Shown here: piece by piece, positions 26,654-34,756 of the stretch
Layout: every line of letters starts with the position of its first letter
Position numbering within the stretch: position 1 is the stretch's first letter
Origin: Bacillota bacterium
Lineage (GTDB): Bacteria; Bacillota; Clostridia; Peptostreptococcales; Anaerovoracaceae
Direction: 5' to 3'
Length of the DNA: 57,313 nt
NCBI GenBank assembly: GCA_017557505.1
Contig: JAFYYP010000002.1
Coordinates: 1 to 57,313 of the forward strand
Notes under the pieces: generated by a model
Told to the model about the DNA's origin: nothing
Databases searched by the model: none
Seen by the model: the letters and a program-made list of their open reading frames with translations, nothing else
Position numbers and translations under genes: made by a program

Positions 26654-27988
26654 ATGGATTATTTCGCGGATTACCGCAGCAAACTGCGCACAGCGGAAGA
26701 GGCGGTCAAGGTCGTCAAGAGCGGCGACTGGGTCGACTACGGCACGAACGTCGGATTTCCCAAGCTGCTGGACGCAGCGCTCGCAAAGCGAAAGGACGAG
26801 CTGACGGACGTCAAGATCCGCGGCAACCTGATCTTCGAGCCGATTCAGGCCGTCGAATGCGACCCGCTGCGCGAGCATTTCCTCTACAACAGCTGGCATA
26901 TGTCCGGCTACGAACGTTCGCTTTGCGACAAAGGGTTGTGCAACTTCATCCCCATGATCTTCCGCAACCTGGCGCCGTACTACTTTCATTTCCTGACGGT
27001 GAACGTGGCCATGGTGTGCGCGACGCCGATGGATAAGCACGGATTCTTCAATCTTTCCTGCGGTTCCGGCATTGCGAAGGCGATCCTGGATAAGGCGGAC
27101 GTCGTGATCATCGAGGTCAACGAAAATCTGCCCAAGGTCTCCGGCGGCTACAGCCAGTGCATCAGCGTCACGGACGTGGATATGATCGTGGAAGGGGAGC
27201 ACGGACCGCTTCCCGAGGTCCCGGACATGCCGGTCTCTCCCGCGGAAGAAGCCGTCGCGGAGCATATCCTGGAGATCATCCCGAGCGGCGCTACGCTGCA
27301 GCTGGGCATCGGTTCCATGCCTAACGCGCTGGGCAAGATGATCGCGAAGTCCGATCTCGGGGACTTCGGCATGCACACAGAGCTGTGCTCGGACGCCTAT
27401 GTGGATCTGGCGGAGGCCGGCAAGCTAACCAACAAGAAAAAGACGTTCCTGAAGGACGTCGGGGTCACGGGCATGGCCTTCGGAACGAAGCGCACGTACG
27501 ACTACGTGGACGAGAACCCCTGCGTCACGTTCATGCCGCTGGAGTTCGTGAACGCGCCGGAAGTGATCGCGCGCAACGACAACATGGTGTCCATCAACAA
27601 CTGCATCGCGGTGGATCTGTTCGGCCAGGTGAGCGCAGAGAGCGCAGGCACGCGGCAGATCAGCGGCACCGGCGGGCAGCTGGATTACCTGACGGGAGCA
27701 GCTATGTCGAAGGGCGGCAAGGCGTTCATCTGCCTGACGTCCACATACACGGACAAGGACGGGACCGTCCATTCCCGCATCCGTCCGACGTTCCAGGGCG
27801 ACATCGTGACCGACCCGAGGAGCCAGGCGTACTACCTCGTGACGGAGTACGGCCGGGTCAATCTCGTGGGCAAGACGACGTGGGAAAGGGCTCAGGATAT
27901 CATATCGCTGGCCCATCCGGATTTCAGGGAAGAACTGATCGCGCAGGCCGAGGAGCTTGGCATCTGGCGCAGATCGAATAAAAGATAG
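26654..27988 (+). CDS. Acetyl-CoA hydrolase/transferase-family CoA-transferase (butyryl- or 4-hydroxybutyryl-CoA:acetate type)
   Basis: Moves CoA between a short-chain acyl-CoA and acetate; cytoplasmic, 444 residues, normal for this family. The catalytic Glu forming the glutamyl-CoA thioester is expected in GMHTELCSDAYVDL (Glu243). Other motifs: LQLGIGSMPNALG (about 215-227), and SAGTRQISGTGGQLDYLTGA, characteristic of the butyryl-CoA:acetate / 4-hydroxybutyrate group. With the PFOR-Bcd-Etf operon 12 kb upstream it could complete a short-chain fatty acid pathway, but the acyl specificity cannot be read with confidence. Confidence 0.9.
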   Translation: MDYFADYRSKLRTAEEAVKVVKSGDWVDYGTNVGFPKLLDAALAKRKDELTDVKIRGNLIFEPIQAVECDPLREHFLYNSWHMSGYERSLCDKGLCNFIPMIFRNLAPYYFHFLTVNVAMVCATPMDKHGFFNLSCGSGIAKAILDKADVVIIEVNENLPKVSGGYSQCISVTDVDMIVEGEHGPLPEVPDMPVSPAEEAVAEHILEIIPSGATLQLGIGSMPNALGKMIAKSDLGDFGMHTELCSDAYVDLAEAGKLTNKKKTFLKDVGVTGMAFGTKRTYDYVDENPCVTFMPLEFVNAPEVIARNDNMVSINNCIAVDLFGQVSAESAGTRQISGTGGQLDYLTGAAMSKGGKAFICLTSTYTDKDGTVHSRIRPTFQGDIVTDPRSQAYYLVTEYGRVNLVGKTTWERAQDIISLAHPDFREELIAQAEELGIWRRSNKR

Positions 27989-28007
27989 CAAAGAAGGAGT
28001 AAAAACG

Positions 28008-28514
28008 ATGGATCCGAAACATTTTGTCATCAGAGACGCGGAAGAAAAGGACTATGACTTTATTCTGCGGGTCAACGAAGAGAACGTGGAAGTACTTTCT
28101 CCGATGCCTCTGGAACGCCTGAAGCTGTTCAAGGAACACGCGAACGTGCTGCAGGTCGCGGAGATCGACGGCGAGCTGGCTGCGTTCATCATCTGCATGC
28201 GGGAAGGGGACGACTGGTACGACAGCGAGAACTATCTGTGGTTCTGCAAGACCTATCCGAAGTTCCTGTACGTGGACCGTATCGTGCTCGACGAGCCGTT
28301 CCGCCACAAGGGACTGGGCCGCTGGATGTACCAAGCCGTATTTGACAAGGCAAAAGCTGACGGCGTTCCCGTAGTCACGTGCGAAGTCGATACCGTGCCC
28401 TATAACGGACCGTCCCTGCTGTTCCACGAGGTCATGGGCTTCAAGGAAGTCGGCGCGCAGTACGTGCGCGGCGGCACCGTCAAGGTAAGCCTGCAGGCGG
28501 TAGAAATCAAGTAA
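28008..28514 (+). CDS. GNAT-family N-acetyltransferase
   Basis: A 168-residue acetyl-CoA-dependent acyltransferase. The beta4 strand and pyrophosphate-binding loop are seen in FLYVDRIVLDEPFRHKGLG (about 87-105, R/QxxGxG form RHKGLG), followed by helix WMYQAVFDKAKADG and the C-terminal strand ending LLFHEVMGFKEVG, common in GNAT proteins acting on small molecules. The start with AAGAAGGAG is preferred to a frame-open codon 17 residues upstream inside the CoA-transferase gene. Substrate unknown. Confidence 0.87.
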   Translation: MDPKHFVIRDAEEKDYDFILRVNEENVEVLSPMPLERLKLFKEHANVLQVAEIDGELAAFIICMREGDDWYDSENYLWFCKTYPKFLYVDRIVLDEPFRHKGLGRWMYQAVFDKAKADGVPVVTCEVDTVPYNGPSLLFHEVMGFKEVGAQYVRGGTVKVSLQAVEIK

Positions 28515-28517
28515 TTC

Positions 28518-29729
28518 ATGAACCTCATCCTCGTAAAACTCGTTATCCTGTTCATCCTCCTCATCGTCCTGATGAAGCTGAAGCTGAAACTGGCGCCGGC
28601 CATGGCCATTACCATCGCGGTCAGCCTTGTGCTGTACGGATTCGGCCTGAGCGGTTCGCTTAACCTCCTGAAGGACGCGACGTTTACATGGAGCACGTTC
28701 TCGCTCGTCGCCACGGTCTATGCCATCTTCGTCGTGCAGGGACTGCTGGAAAAGCGCGGGGAATTAAAAAAGGCCCAGGAGAACCTGAGCGCTTTGTTCA
28801 ACAACAGAAGGATCAACGCGACAGTGGCGCCGGTGTTCATCGGGCTGCTGCCGTCGGCTGCCGCGGTCAACATTGCGGGCGAGATCGTCAAGGATTCTGT
28901 CGGAGATGAACTGCCGGATGACGAGCTGGCCTTCATCACGACGTTCTTCCGGCACATTCCGGAAAGCTTCCTGCCGACGTATCTTTCCATCATACTGATG
29001 TGCTCGCTGTCCGGCGTTTCCCCGGCCTCTTTCGTGCTGGTGCAGCTGCCGATGACCGCGCTGTGTTTTGTACTGGGCTACATGTTCTACGCGAGGCGCA
29101 TCCCGAAAGAAACGGGTCTGCCGCCCTGCGAAGATAAAAAGAAAGAAGCGCTCGGCATCCTGCAGCACCTGTGGTCGCTGCTGCTGATCATCGTGCTGGT
29201 GCTGGCGTTCGGCAGAAGCGTACTGTTCTCCACGTGCGTGGCGATCATCGCTTTGCTGATCGTGCACCGCTTCAAGCCAGCGGAACTGCCGGACGTACTG
29301 AAGCAGGCCTGCCGCTGGAACGTGCTGCTCAGTACCTATCTGATCATGGTATTCAAGGAGATCCTGAAAGCGAGCGGCGCTGCGGAGGAACTGCCGAAGG
29401 CGCTCATGGGCATTCCGGTGCCTGCGTTCGTGATCTTCATGCTTTTATTCTTCCTGGCACCTTTCGTGGTCGGCAGCGACGCCACTTCGGCCATGTTTAC
29501 CGTAATGGCATTCTCGTCGATCTCCAGCGCGGGCGTGCCTTTGGCCGTTCTGCTGCAGACGACGATGTACACAGCCATGCAGTTTTCACCTACGCATATC
29601 TGCATTCACATGGTCGCGGACTATTTCAAGGTCCCCTTCGGCGAAGTGACCCGCTACATGCTGCCGATCGCGGCCTGTCTGCTGCCCGCAGCTGTCGCGT
29701 ATTACCTGCTGCTGTCAGCTGTGCTGTAA
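28518..29729 (+). CDS. DUF401-family integral membrane permease
   Basis: A 403-residue protein, very hydrophobic, with about ten transmembrane segments, resembling the DUF401 family of presumed anion permeases related in layout to the ArsB/NhaD superfamily. Notable loops: PVFIGLLPSAAAVNIAGEIV (about 106-125) and APFVVGSDATSAMFTVMAF (about 313-331), which look like paired re-entrant substrate loops. It starts three bases after the acetyltransferase stop without a clear ribosome site, implying translational coupling. It may export or import an organic acid handled by the operon; function is not established for the family. Confidence 0.78.
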   Translation: MNLILVKLVILFILLIVLMKLKLKLAPAMAITIAVSLVLYGFGLSGSLNLLKDATFTWSTFSLVATVYAIFVVQGLLEKRGELKKAQENLSALFNNRRINATVAPVFIGLLPSAAAVNIAGEIVKDSVGDELPDDELAFITTFFRHIPESFLPTYLSIILMCSLSGVSPASFVLVQLPMTALCFVLGYMFYARRIPKETGLPPCEDKKKEALGILQHLWSLLLIIVLVLAFGRSVLFSTCVAIIALLIVHRFKPAELPDVLKQACRWNVLLSTYLIMVFKEILKASGAAEELPKALMGIPVPAFVIFMLLFFLAPFVVGSDATSAMFTVMAFSSISSAGVPLAVLLQTTMYTAMQFSPTHICIHMVADYFKVPFGEVTRYMLPIAACLLPAAVAYYLLLSAVL

Positions 29730-29751
29730 GGATCACGCCGTTTTCTGCATG

Positions 29752-29787
29752 AAAAAACCGCTCCTATTCGGAGCGGTTCGTTTTTTA
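29752..29787. terminator. Bidirectional terminator between convergent genes
   Basis: AACCGCTCC pairs with GGAGCGGTT around TATTC, with A-run upstream and T6 downstream. It serves the DUF401 gene and the radical SAM gene that converge here. Confidence 0.88.
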
Positions 29788-30687
29788 TTCGACTTTTTCG
29801 ATCCAGTGCAGGTCGTAGGGCTCGAACACCACGTGGCGGTAAGCCGGGATGTCCAGACGGACGTCCTTGAGGACGGCGTCGCTCCAGTCTGCGTGGATCT
29901 CGCCGGTCTGCTTGATCAGGATATCGTACAGGATGTTGTACGTGATGCGGTCCTTCGGATCTTCCTCCACGATGCAGGAATAGGGAAGAGTCTTGTGATA
30001 GACCATTTCCATGCCGTGGTAATCGTAGTGGAATCCGCAGCGCATGCGGCAGCCGTCCAGGCCCGTATAGCGTCCGATCTTGTTCAGGTCGTGCACGATC
30101 TTGTCGTGTTCGCTGTCGTACAGGTTTTCCGGGGTCGTCGCCGTGTAGTCGAAACGGAACTGGATGTTCGATCCGGGGATCTTCTTGAAGCGTTCGATGA
30201 ACGGGATGAGGCCCTCGACGGGGTAATCCTGGTACAGGACGCAGTTGATGCGGAACGGCACCGGCAGCTTTGCGAGCAGTTCGTCGTTCGATTCGACGAC
30301 GTAGTGCTGCATGTGGCGGGACACGTTGATGCAGCTGATCTTGTCCTTGTTCTTTTCCGTGAACGCGAGGATATCTTCTTCCGTCGTCGTCTTGGAGACG
30401 GGCAGGGTGGTATTGATGTAGACGTGGTGGGTATACGGCACCTTGTCCAGCATGATCTGCAGGCTGTCGAGATTTGCGAACGGTTCACCGCCGGTGAAAA
30501 CGAAATCGCATGCCGGGGTGATCTTATCCATCACTTCGATGCTTTCGCAGATCTTCTCCAGGGAAAACCCTGTCATGTCGGCATACTCGCCCTTGTTTAC
30601 GCAGAACGGGCAGTTGTTGTTGCAGTCGTAGGGTACGAATACGGTGACGGTGCAGCCGCCGGCTCTTGTCTTATATGGTCTGTGCAT
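29785..30687 (-). CDS. Radical SAM protein
   Basis: A 300-residue radical S-adenosylmethionine enzyme. The [4Fe-4S]-binding CxxxCxxC is DCNNNCPFCVNKGEY (Cys22, Cys26, Cys29); the GGEP SAM-amino contact is FVFTGGEPFANL (about 63-74). There is no SPASM-type cluster of cysteines at the C-terminus, only isolated Cys (GCRMRCGFHYDYHG near 215), so one cluster is expected. Family members range from peptide to nucleotide modification; the neighbourhood gives no peptide precursor. It has its own promoter between it and the CBS gene. Confidence 0.87.
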   Translation of the reverse strand: MHRPYKTRAGGCTVTVFVPYDCNNNCPFCVNKGEYADMTGFSLEKICESIEVMDKITPACDFVFTGGEPFANLDSLQIMLDKVPYTHHVYINTTLPVSKTTTEEDILAFTEKNKDKISCINVSRHMQHYVVESNDELLAKLPVPFRINCVLYQDYPVEGLIPFIERFKKIPGSNIQFRFDYTATTPENLYDSEHDKIVHDLNKIGRYTGLDGCRMRCGFHYDYHGMEMVYHKTLPYSCIVEEDPKDRITYNILYDILIKQTGEIHADWSDAVLKDVRLDIPAYRHVVFEPYDLHWIEKVE

Positions 30688-30729
30688 CAGTTTTCCTTAC
30701 TATATCAGCTTGAGACAGTTAACTCGGTT

Positions 30730-30758
30730 ATTATACACTAATCTCCGTATTTTGCAAA
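30730..30758 (-). promoter_or_regulatory. Promoter of the radical SAM gene
   Basis: On the minus strand TTTGCA, 17-base spacer, perfect TATAAT (complement of 30730-30735). The -35 lies within the last codons of the CBS gene. Confidence 0.5.
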
Positions 30759-31157
30759 TCTTTCAAGTAAACTTTTCCGGGTGATGATCCCGATGAACGA
30801 ACCCCAGTCGTCCACGACGGGGATGAAGTTCTGCTCCAGGCCGCGCTCGACGAGTTCGTTCGTCGTCGCCGTGATGAGGACAGGCGGATTCTTGTCCTCG
30901 TGCATGACGTCGCGGATGAGCGAATCTTCGAGTTTCTGTACAGGTACTTCCTCGAGGTCGCCGTCGTCCTGCGTGCGCAGGATGAACCACAGGAAATCGC
31001 CTTCGCTGATGGTCGTGATATACCGGCCTTCGCGGTCGATGACGGGGATGGCCGTATAGCCGTGATGCTTCATTTTCTCCAGCCCCTGGCGGAGCGTAAA
31101 GTCGTCGTACAGGAACGCGGTATCGTTCTTGGGCTGCAGGAGAAATGCTATGTTCAT
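30738..31157 (-). CDS. Tandem CBS-domain protein
   Basis: A 139-residue cytoplasmic protein consisting of two CBS motifs (about residues 10-65 and 80-138) and little else. The first carries GYTAIPVIDREGRYITTISEGDFL, the second FIPVVDDWGSFIGIITRKSLL. Stand-alone CBS pairs bind adenine nucleotides; related Firmicute proteins include c-di-AMP receptors, but I cannot tell the ligand. It is divergent from the DUF2179 gene and upstream of the radical SAM gene. Confidence 0.85.
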   Translation of the reverse strand: MNIAFLLQPKNDTAFLYDDFTLRQGLEKMKHHGYTAIPVIDREGRYITTISEGDFLWFILRTQDDGDLEEVPVQKLEDSLIRDVMHEDKNPPVLITATTNELVERGLEQNFIPVVDDWGSFIGIITRKSLLERFAKYGD

Positions 31158-31211
31158 AGGAGTTTTTCCTTTCCGTTGCGGTTGGTCTGCAGGTCATATA
31201 CCCACGCTCTA

Positions 31212-31244
31212 ATTATACACAAAAACCGCCCGATATGGTATAAT
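31212..31244. promoter_or_regulatory. Divergent -10 elements between CBS and DUF2179 genes
   Basis: Plus strand: TATAAT at 31239-31244 with extended TGG directly before it. Minus strand: TATAAT as the complement of 31212-31217. The two face away within about 30 bases. Confidence 0.6.
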
Positions 31245-31292
31245 ACCTTGTTATCAAACTTCTACATCGTGTATTAACAGGGGGAATTCTTT

Positions 31293-31817
31293 ATGACCAC
31301 AGCACTGCTGCTCAGCTGCTTGAAAATATTCTGCTGCCGTATCCTGGACGTTACGTGCGGCACTGTCCGAACCATCCTCACCGTAAAGGAAAACGCGAAA
31401 GGCGCGGCCTTCATGGGCTTCGTCGAAGTGTTCCTGTGGTATGTCGTCGTGCGCGACGCCATGACGAGCGACGGGCCCGTGCTTGCGATCGCCGTGGCTT
31501 ATGCGGCGGGCTTTGCGACCGGTACGTTCGTCGGCGGGCAGATCGCGCGCCGGATCATCAGCGGCAACGTGACCGTTCAGGTCGTGACGAGCCGCAGGGA
31601 CGATACGCTGCTCGCAGCCATCCGCGAAGCGGGTTATGCCATCACGGTGCTGAACGCGAACGAATCGGAGTTTTCCGAGAACAAATATCTCATCATCGCG
31701 ACAGTGGATAAGAAAAACCTGAAGGCGTTCGAGGAGATCGTGAAGCAGCGCGACGAGCACGCGTTCATCATGGTGTCGGATACGAAGAGCTACGTGGGCG
31801 GATATTTCGGAAAGTAG
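31293..31817 (+). CDS. DUF2179 / UPF0316-type membrane protein
   Basis: A 174-residue protein with three N-terminal hydrophobic segments (about 3-20, 37-56, 62-82) followed by a cytoplasmic DUF2179 domain (about 90-172) containing VTSRRDDTLLAAIREAGYAITVLNA and FIMVSDTKSYVGGYFGK. The early CRILDVTCGTVRTI motif is typical of UPF0316 proteins. The biochemical role of the family is unknown. AGGGGGA ribosome site; five bases separate it from the PIG-L gene. Confidence 0.83.
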   Translation: MTTALLLSCLKIFCCRILDVTCGTVRTILTVKENAKGAAFMGFVEVFLWYVVVRDAMTSDGPVLAIAVAYAAGFATGTFVGGQIARRIISGNVTVQVVTSRRDDTLLAAIREAGYAITVLNANESEFSENKYLIIATVDKKNLKAFEEIVKQRDEHAFIMVSDTKSYVGGYFGK

Positions 31818-31822
31818 GACTT

Positions 31823-33124
31823 ATGCGCAGATTCATCAAGATCGCATTATTCATCTGTCTGTTCGCGGCGCTTACCGCCGCGCCTGCTTTCGCGCAGGAC
31901 GCAGCGGTCCTGGACGTGGAACTCGACGTGATCGAGGACGGCCAGCACTGGAGCGGCGCGAAGCTGCTGGACGATAAATGGACTTCGAAGCTGTCCCTGA
32001 ACGAGACGGGCAGCGTGGAGATCACGGCGGAAGAGGACATCTGCTTCCTCTACATCGTGTGGGACCGCATTCCCGGCCCGTGGACGCTGGCAGAAGAGAC
32101 GAACGGCAGCGCGCTGGAAATGCAGTGCGGACAGGAGCTGTTCCTGCACGAGTACGTGACGTTGGATGCGCCGAGCAAACACGTGACCCTGAAGGCGCCT
32201 GCAGATGGCTGTCTGCTCTGCGACATCTTCTGCTACGGGGCAGGGGACGTGCCTGCGAACGTGCAGCAGTGGAAACCGTACTGCGAAGACGCGGACATGC
32301 TGCTCATCTCCACGCACGCGGACGACGAGCACCTGTTCTTCGGCGGCACCATGCCGACCTATGCCGGCGAGCTCGGCTACGACGTACAGATCGCGTATCT
32401 GACGCATCACTGGGAGCAGCCCGTGCGCCCGCACGAACTGCTGGACGGCCTGTGGACGGTCGGTATGACGCACTATCCGGTCATCTCCACGTTCACGGAT
32501 TATTATTCCGACAATCTCGAGCATGCAAAGACGCTTTGGGACCTCGACGAGGTCGAGGCATATGAGGTCATGCTGCTGAGACGCTTCAAACCTGAAGTCG
32601 TCATCGACCACGACGTGAACGGCGAATACGGCCACGGTGCGCACATGCTGAACACCTGGGTGCTGCAGCAGGCTATCGAATGGGCCGCGGATCCTTCGTG
32701 GCGCGCGGGCGAAACGGCTGCGGCAGGCTCGTATCTGGAAGCGGCGCAGAAGCTGCCGGCATTTCAGGTGAGCAAGGTCTACCTGCACCTGTGGCCGGAA
32801 AACGCGGTGCACATGAACTGGGACAAACCGCTGGAGCGGTTCGACGGAAAGACTGCGTTCGAAATGGCGGTCGAAGGCTTTGCCTGTCACGCTTCGCAGC
32901 AGCAGTGGTTCAAGGTCGGCAGAAAGGGCGTGTTCGACTGCATGGCTTTCGGTCTTTACTACACGAACGTCGGCGTCGATACGCAGCTCGACGATCCGGA
33001 CTTTTTCGAGAACATCACGGAGGAAGACTTCTCGGACTTCATGCCCGAGCCCGCAGCGCCGCCCAAACCTATGAGCTGCGTCGCTACAGCTGCGTTCATC
33101 CTGTCGGGACTGATCAGACAATAA
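31823..33124 (+). CDS. Secreted PIG-L-family deacetylase
   Basis: A 433-residue protein with signal peptide (MRRFIKIALFICLFAALTAAPAFA, cut after about residue 24), an N-terminal beta-sandwich-like domain of about 120 residues, then a PIG-L/LmbE zinc-dependent N-deacetylase domain. The metal site HADDEH is at residues 165-170 and the third ligand is probably the His of YGHGAHMLN. The C-terminus is a short hydrophobic stretch after a Pro-rich linker (PEPAAPPKP), possibly a membrane anchor. Acting outside the cell, it would remove acetyl groups from an N-acetyl sugar of a surface glycan. Neighbouring GT2-GtrA protein supports a glycan role. Confidence 0.82.
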   Translation: MRRFIKIALFICLFAALTAAPAFAQDAAVLDVELDVIEDGQHWSGAKLLDDKWTSKLSLNETGSVEITAEEDICFLYIVWDRIPGPWTLAEETNGSALEMQCGQELFLHEYVTLDAPSKHVTLKAPADGCLLCDIFCYGAGDVPANVQQWKPYCEDADMLLISTHADDEHLFFGGTMPTYAGELGYDVQIAYLTHHWEQPVRPHELLDGLWTVGMTHYPVISTFTDYYSDNLEHAKTLWDLDEVEAYEVMLLRRFKPEVVIDHDVNGEYGHGAHMLNTWVLQQAIEWAADPSWRAGETAAAGSYLEAAQKLPAFQVSKVYLHLWPENAVHMNWDKPLERFDGKTAFEMAVEGFACHASQQQWFKVGRKGVFDCMAFGLYYTNVGVDTQLDDPDFFENITEEDFSDFMPEPAAPPKPMSCVATAAFILSGLIRQ

Positions 33125-33145
33125 AAAGGGGAAAGAGATTACTTT

Positions 33146-34228
33146 ATGACAGAGATCCAGGAAAAACTGAAAGGGCTGGCCGTGATCGTGCCATGCCTGA
33201 ATCCGGACGAAAAGCTGATGGAAGTGGTCAGGGGGATGCTTGCCGAAGGCTTTTCGCATATTCTCGTGGTCAACGACGGTTCGTCCGCGGACTATCAGCC
33301 GTTCTTCGACGAAGCGGCTGCCGTGCCCGAATGCACGGTGCTCGGCTACGAAACGAACCGCGGCAAAGGCTACGCGCTGCGCACGGCGTTCTCCTACGTT
33401 GTTGAGAACTGGCCGTGGTGCGAAGGGGTCATCACTGTGGACGCCGACAACCAGCACACGCCGCACGATACGGCTGCCGTGGCCCGCGATATGCTGGAAA
33501 ATCCGGACACCGTCGTCATCGGTTGCCGCGACTTCAAGAAAGCCGGCGTGCCGCTGCACAACCGCATGGGCAACCTGATCACGAGCTTCGTGTTCAAGCT
33601 GCTGTGCGGCATCAAGCTGTCCGATACGCAGACGGGGCTGCGCGGCATCCCCGCGAGCTGTTTAAAGCCGTTCTGCGACGAAGTGGAAGGGGACCGTTAC
33701 GAATACGAGACGAACATGCTGCTGTACATGAAGACGGCGGGCATCCCGTTCATCGAGCGCTCGATAGACACCGTGTACATCGAAGGCAACAAGTCCAGCC
33801 ATTTCCACGTGCTGCGCGATTCCGCGAAGATCTACGTGCCCATCCTGAAGTTCGGTCTGGGCAGCGGGCTGTCGACGGTCATCGACCTGGCGCTGTTCAC
33901 CATCTTGTGCCGCGTGTTCAGTCATCTGCCGACGACGTGGGAGATCCTGATCGCGACAGCCGGCGCGCGCATCTGCTCGTCGCTGTTCAACTACGCCTAC
34001 AACAAGACGCAGGTGTTTCAGCACGACGGCGAGCACAGGAAGACGATGGTGCGCTACTATACGCTGGCGGTGTGCCAGATGACCCTGTCGTGGCTGTGCG
34101 TCACCGGTCTCGTGACCCTGTTCGGCGCCGCGGGCGGAGCGAAGACCTTTATCAAGCTGGTCGTGGACTTTATCCTGTTCTTCCTGACGTTCCAGATCCA
34201 GCGCGAGTGGGTGTTTAAGAAAAAGTAA
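33146..34228 (+). CDS. Glycosyltransferase family 2 fused to GtrA-like membrane domain
   Basis: A 360-residue membrane enzyme. The GT2 domain (about 10-225) resembles dolichyl/undecaprenyl-phosphate mannosyl- or glucosyltransferases: AVIVPCLNPDEKL, VVNDGSSADYQ, NRGKGYALRTAF, the DXD motif VDADNQH, and DTQTGLRGI. The GtrA-like domain (about 235-358) has four hydrophobic segments and the conserved FNYAYNKTQVF and FQIQREWVFKK. Such fusions load a sugar onto a polyprenyl phosphate and flip it. A surface polysaccharide, teichoic acid or protein glycosylation role is inferred. Co-operonic with the secreted deacetylase. Confidence 0.9.
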   Translation: MTEIQEKLKGLAVIVPCLNPDEKLMEVVRGMLAEGFSHILVVNDGSSADYQPFFDEAAAVPECTVLGYETNRGKGYALRTAFSYVVENWPWCEGVITVDADNQHTPHDTAAVARDMLENPDTVVIGCRDFKKAGVPLHNRMGNLITSFVFKLLCGIKLSDTQTGLRGIPASCLKPFCDEVEGDRYEYETNMLLYMKTAGIPFIERSIDTVYIEGNKSSHFHVLRDSAKIYVPILKFGLGSGLSTVIDLALFTILCRVFSHLPTTWEILIATAGARICSSLFNYAYNKTQVFQHDGEHRKTMVRYYTLAVCQMTLSWLCVTGLVTLFGAAGGAKTFIKLVVDFILFFLTFQIQREWVFKKK

Positions 34229-34237
34229 AGATTTTTC

Positions 34238-34266
34238 TTGACAATTTACCTGAAATTGTGGATAAT
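34238..34266 (+). promoter_or_regulatory. Promoter of the tRNA cluster
   Basis: Perfect TTGACA at 34238-34243, 17-base spacer, GATAAT at 34261-34266, 30 bases before tRNA-Met. Confidence 0.8.
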
Positions 34267-34296
34267 AATCTCTGCAGTCGCAAAACTGCGATGTGT

Positions 34297-34373
34297 GGCG
34301 GGATAGCTCAGTTGGCTAGAGCACTCGGTTCATACCCGTGGTGTCGAGGGTTCGAATCCCCCTCCCGCTACCA
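34297..34373 (+). tRNA. tRNA-Met (anticodon CAT, elongator-type)
   Basis: 77 bases with encoded CCA. Acceptor GGCGGGA/TCCCGCT (terminal G-U), D-stem GCTC/GAGC, loop TTCATAC. Two unusual pairs: a T-T mismatch in the anticodon stem (CTCGG/CCGTG) and an A-C mismatch in the T-stem (GAGGG/CCCCC). Without modification data a CAT anticodon could also be tRNA-Ile2; the shape resembles elongator Met of Firmicutes. Confidence 0.85.
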
Positions 34374-34384
34374 TTTTTATTTGC

Positions 34385-34461
34385 GGTGGGTATCGTCAAG
34401 CGGTTAAGACCCTGGGTTGTGGCTCCAGTATACGTGAGTTCGAATCTCACTACCCACCCCA
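34385..34461 (+). tRNA. tRNA-His (anticodon GTG)
   Basis: Extra 5' G (G-1) opposite C73 as required for histidyl-tRNA synthetase; acceptor GTGGGTA/TACCCAC, anticodon stem CTGGG/TCCAG with loop TTGTGGC, T-stem GTGAG/CTCAC, encoded CCA. Confidence 0.92.
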
Positions 34462-34526
34462 AAAATTTTTTAAAAACCCCTTTTCAAAATCCTGAATTGG
34501 TGGTATATTACGTAGGTACCAGACAT

Positions 34527-34601
34527 TGGGGTATCGCCAAGCGGTAAGGCAACGGATTCTGATTCCGTCATGCGAAGGTTCGAATCCTTCTACCCTAGCC
34601 A
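34527..34601 (+). tRNA. tRNA-Gln (anticodon CTG)
   Basis: Acceptor TGGGGTA/TACCCTA (weak first pair, typical of tRNA-Gln), anticodon stem ACGGA/TCCGT around TTCTGAT, T-stem GAAGG/CCTTC, discriminator G, encoded CCA. Confidence 0.92.
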
Positions 34602-34606
34602 ACACA

Positions 34607-34628
34607 GGGCCGGCCAGATGGCCGGCCC
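34607..34628 (+). other. Spacer hairpin between tRNA-Gln and tRNA-Cys
   Basis: GGGCCGGCC pairs perfectly with GGCCGGCCC around AGAT. No T-run follows, so it probably separates or protects processing ends rather than terminating. Confidence 0.6.
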
Positions 34629-34637
34629 GAACAATAT

Positions 34638-34711
34638 GGTGGCATAGCCAAGTGGTAAGGCACGGGTCTGCAAAACCCAGATCCCCGGTTCAAATCCGGG
34701 TGTCACCTCCA
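34638..34711 (+). tRNA. tRNA-Cys (anticodon GCA)
   Basis: Acceptor GGTGGCA/TGTCACC, discriminator T73 (the cysteine identity base), anticodon loop CTGCAAA, T-stem CCCGG/CCGGG, encoded CCA. The outermost anticodon-stem pair is C-A. Confidence 0.92.
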
Positions 34712-34713
34712 AC

Positions 34714-34740
34714 AAAAAGCCGTCCTTCGGGGCGGCTTTT
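34714..34740 (+). terminator. Terminator of the tRNA operon
   Basis: AAAAGCCGTCC pairs with GGGCGGCTTTT (one wobble) around a TTCG tetraloop, ending in TTTT. Confidence 0.88.
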
Positions 34741-34741
34741 A

Positions 34742-34750
34742 TGGTATAAT
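34742..34750 (+). promoter_or_regulatory. Extended -10 promoter immediately before a start codon
   Basis: TGG-TATAAT, with the -10 ending seven bases before the ATG at 34757. The expected transcription start coincides with the A of that ATG. No recognisable -35. Confidence 0.6.
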
Positions 34751-34756
34751 TTGGTC

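Noticed and set aside
34526-34756. 77-codon upstream extension of the E2-like membrane protein.
   Set aside because: This stretch is occupied by tRNA-Gln, tRNA-Cys and a terminator.
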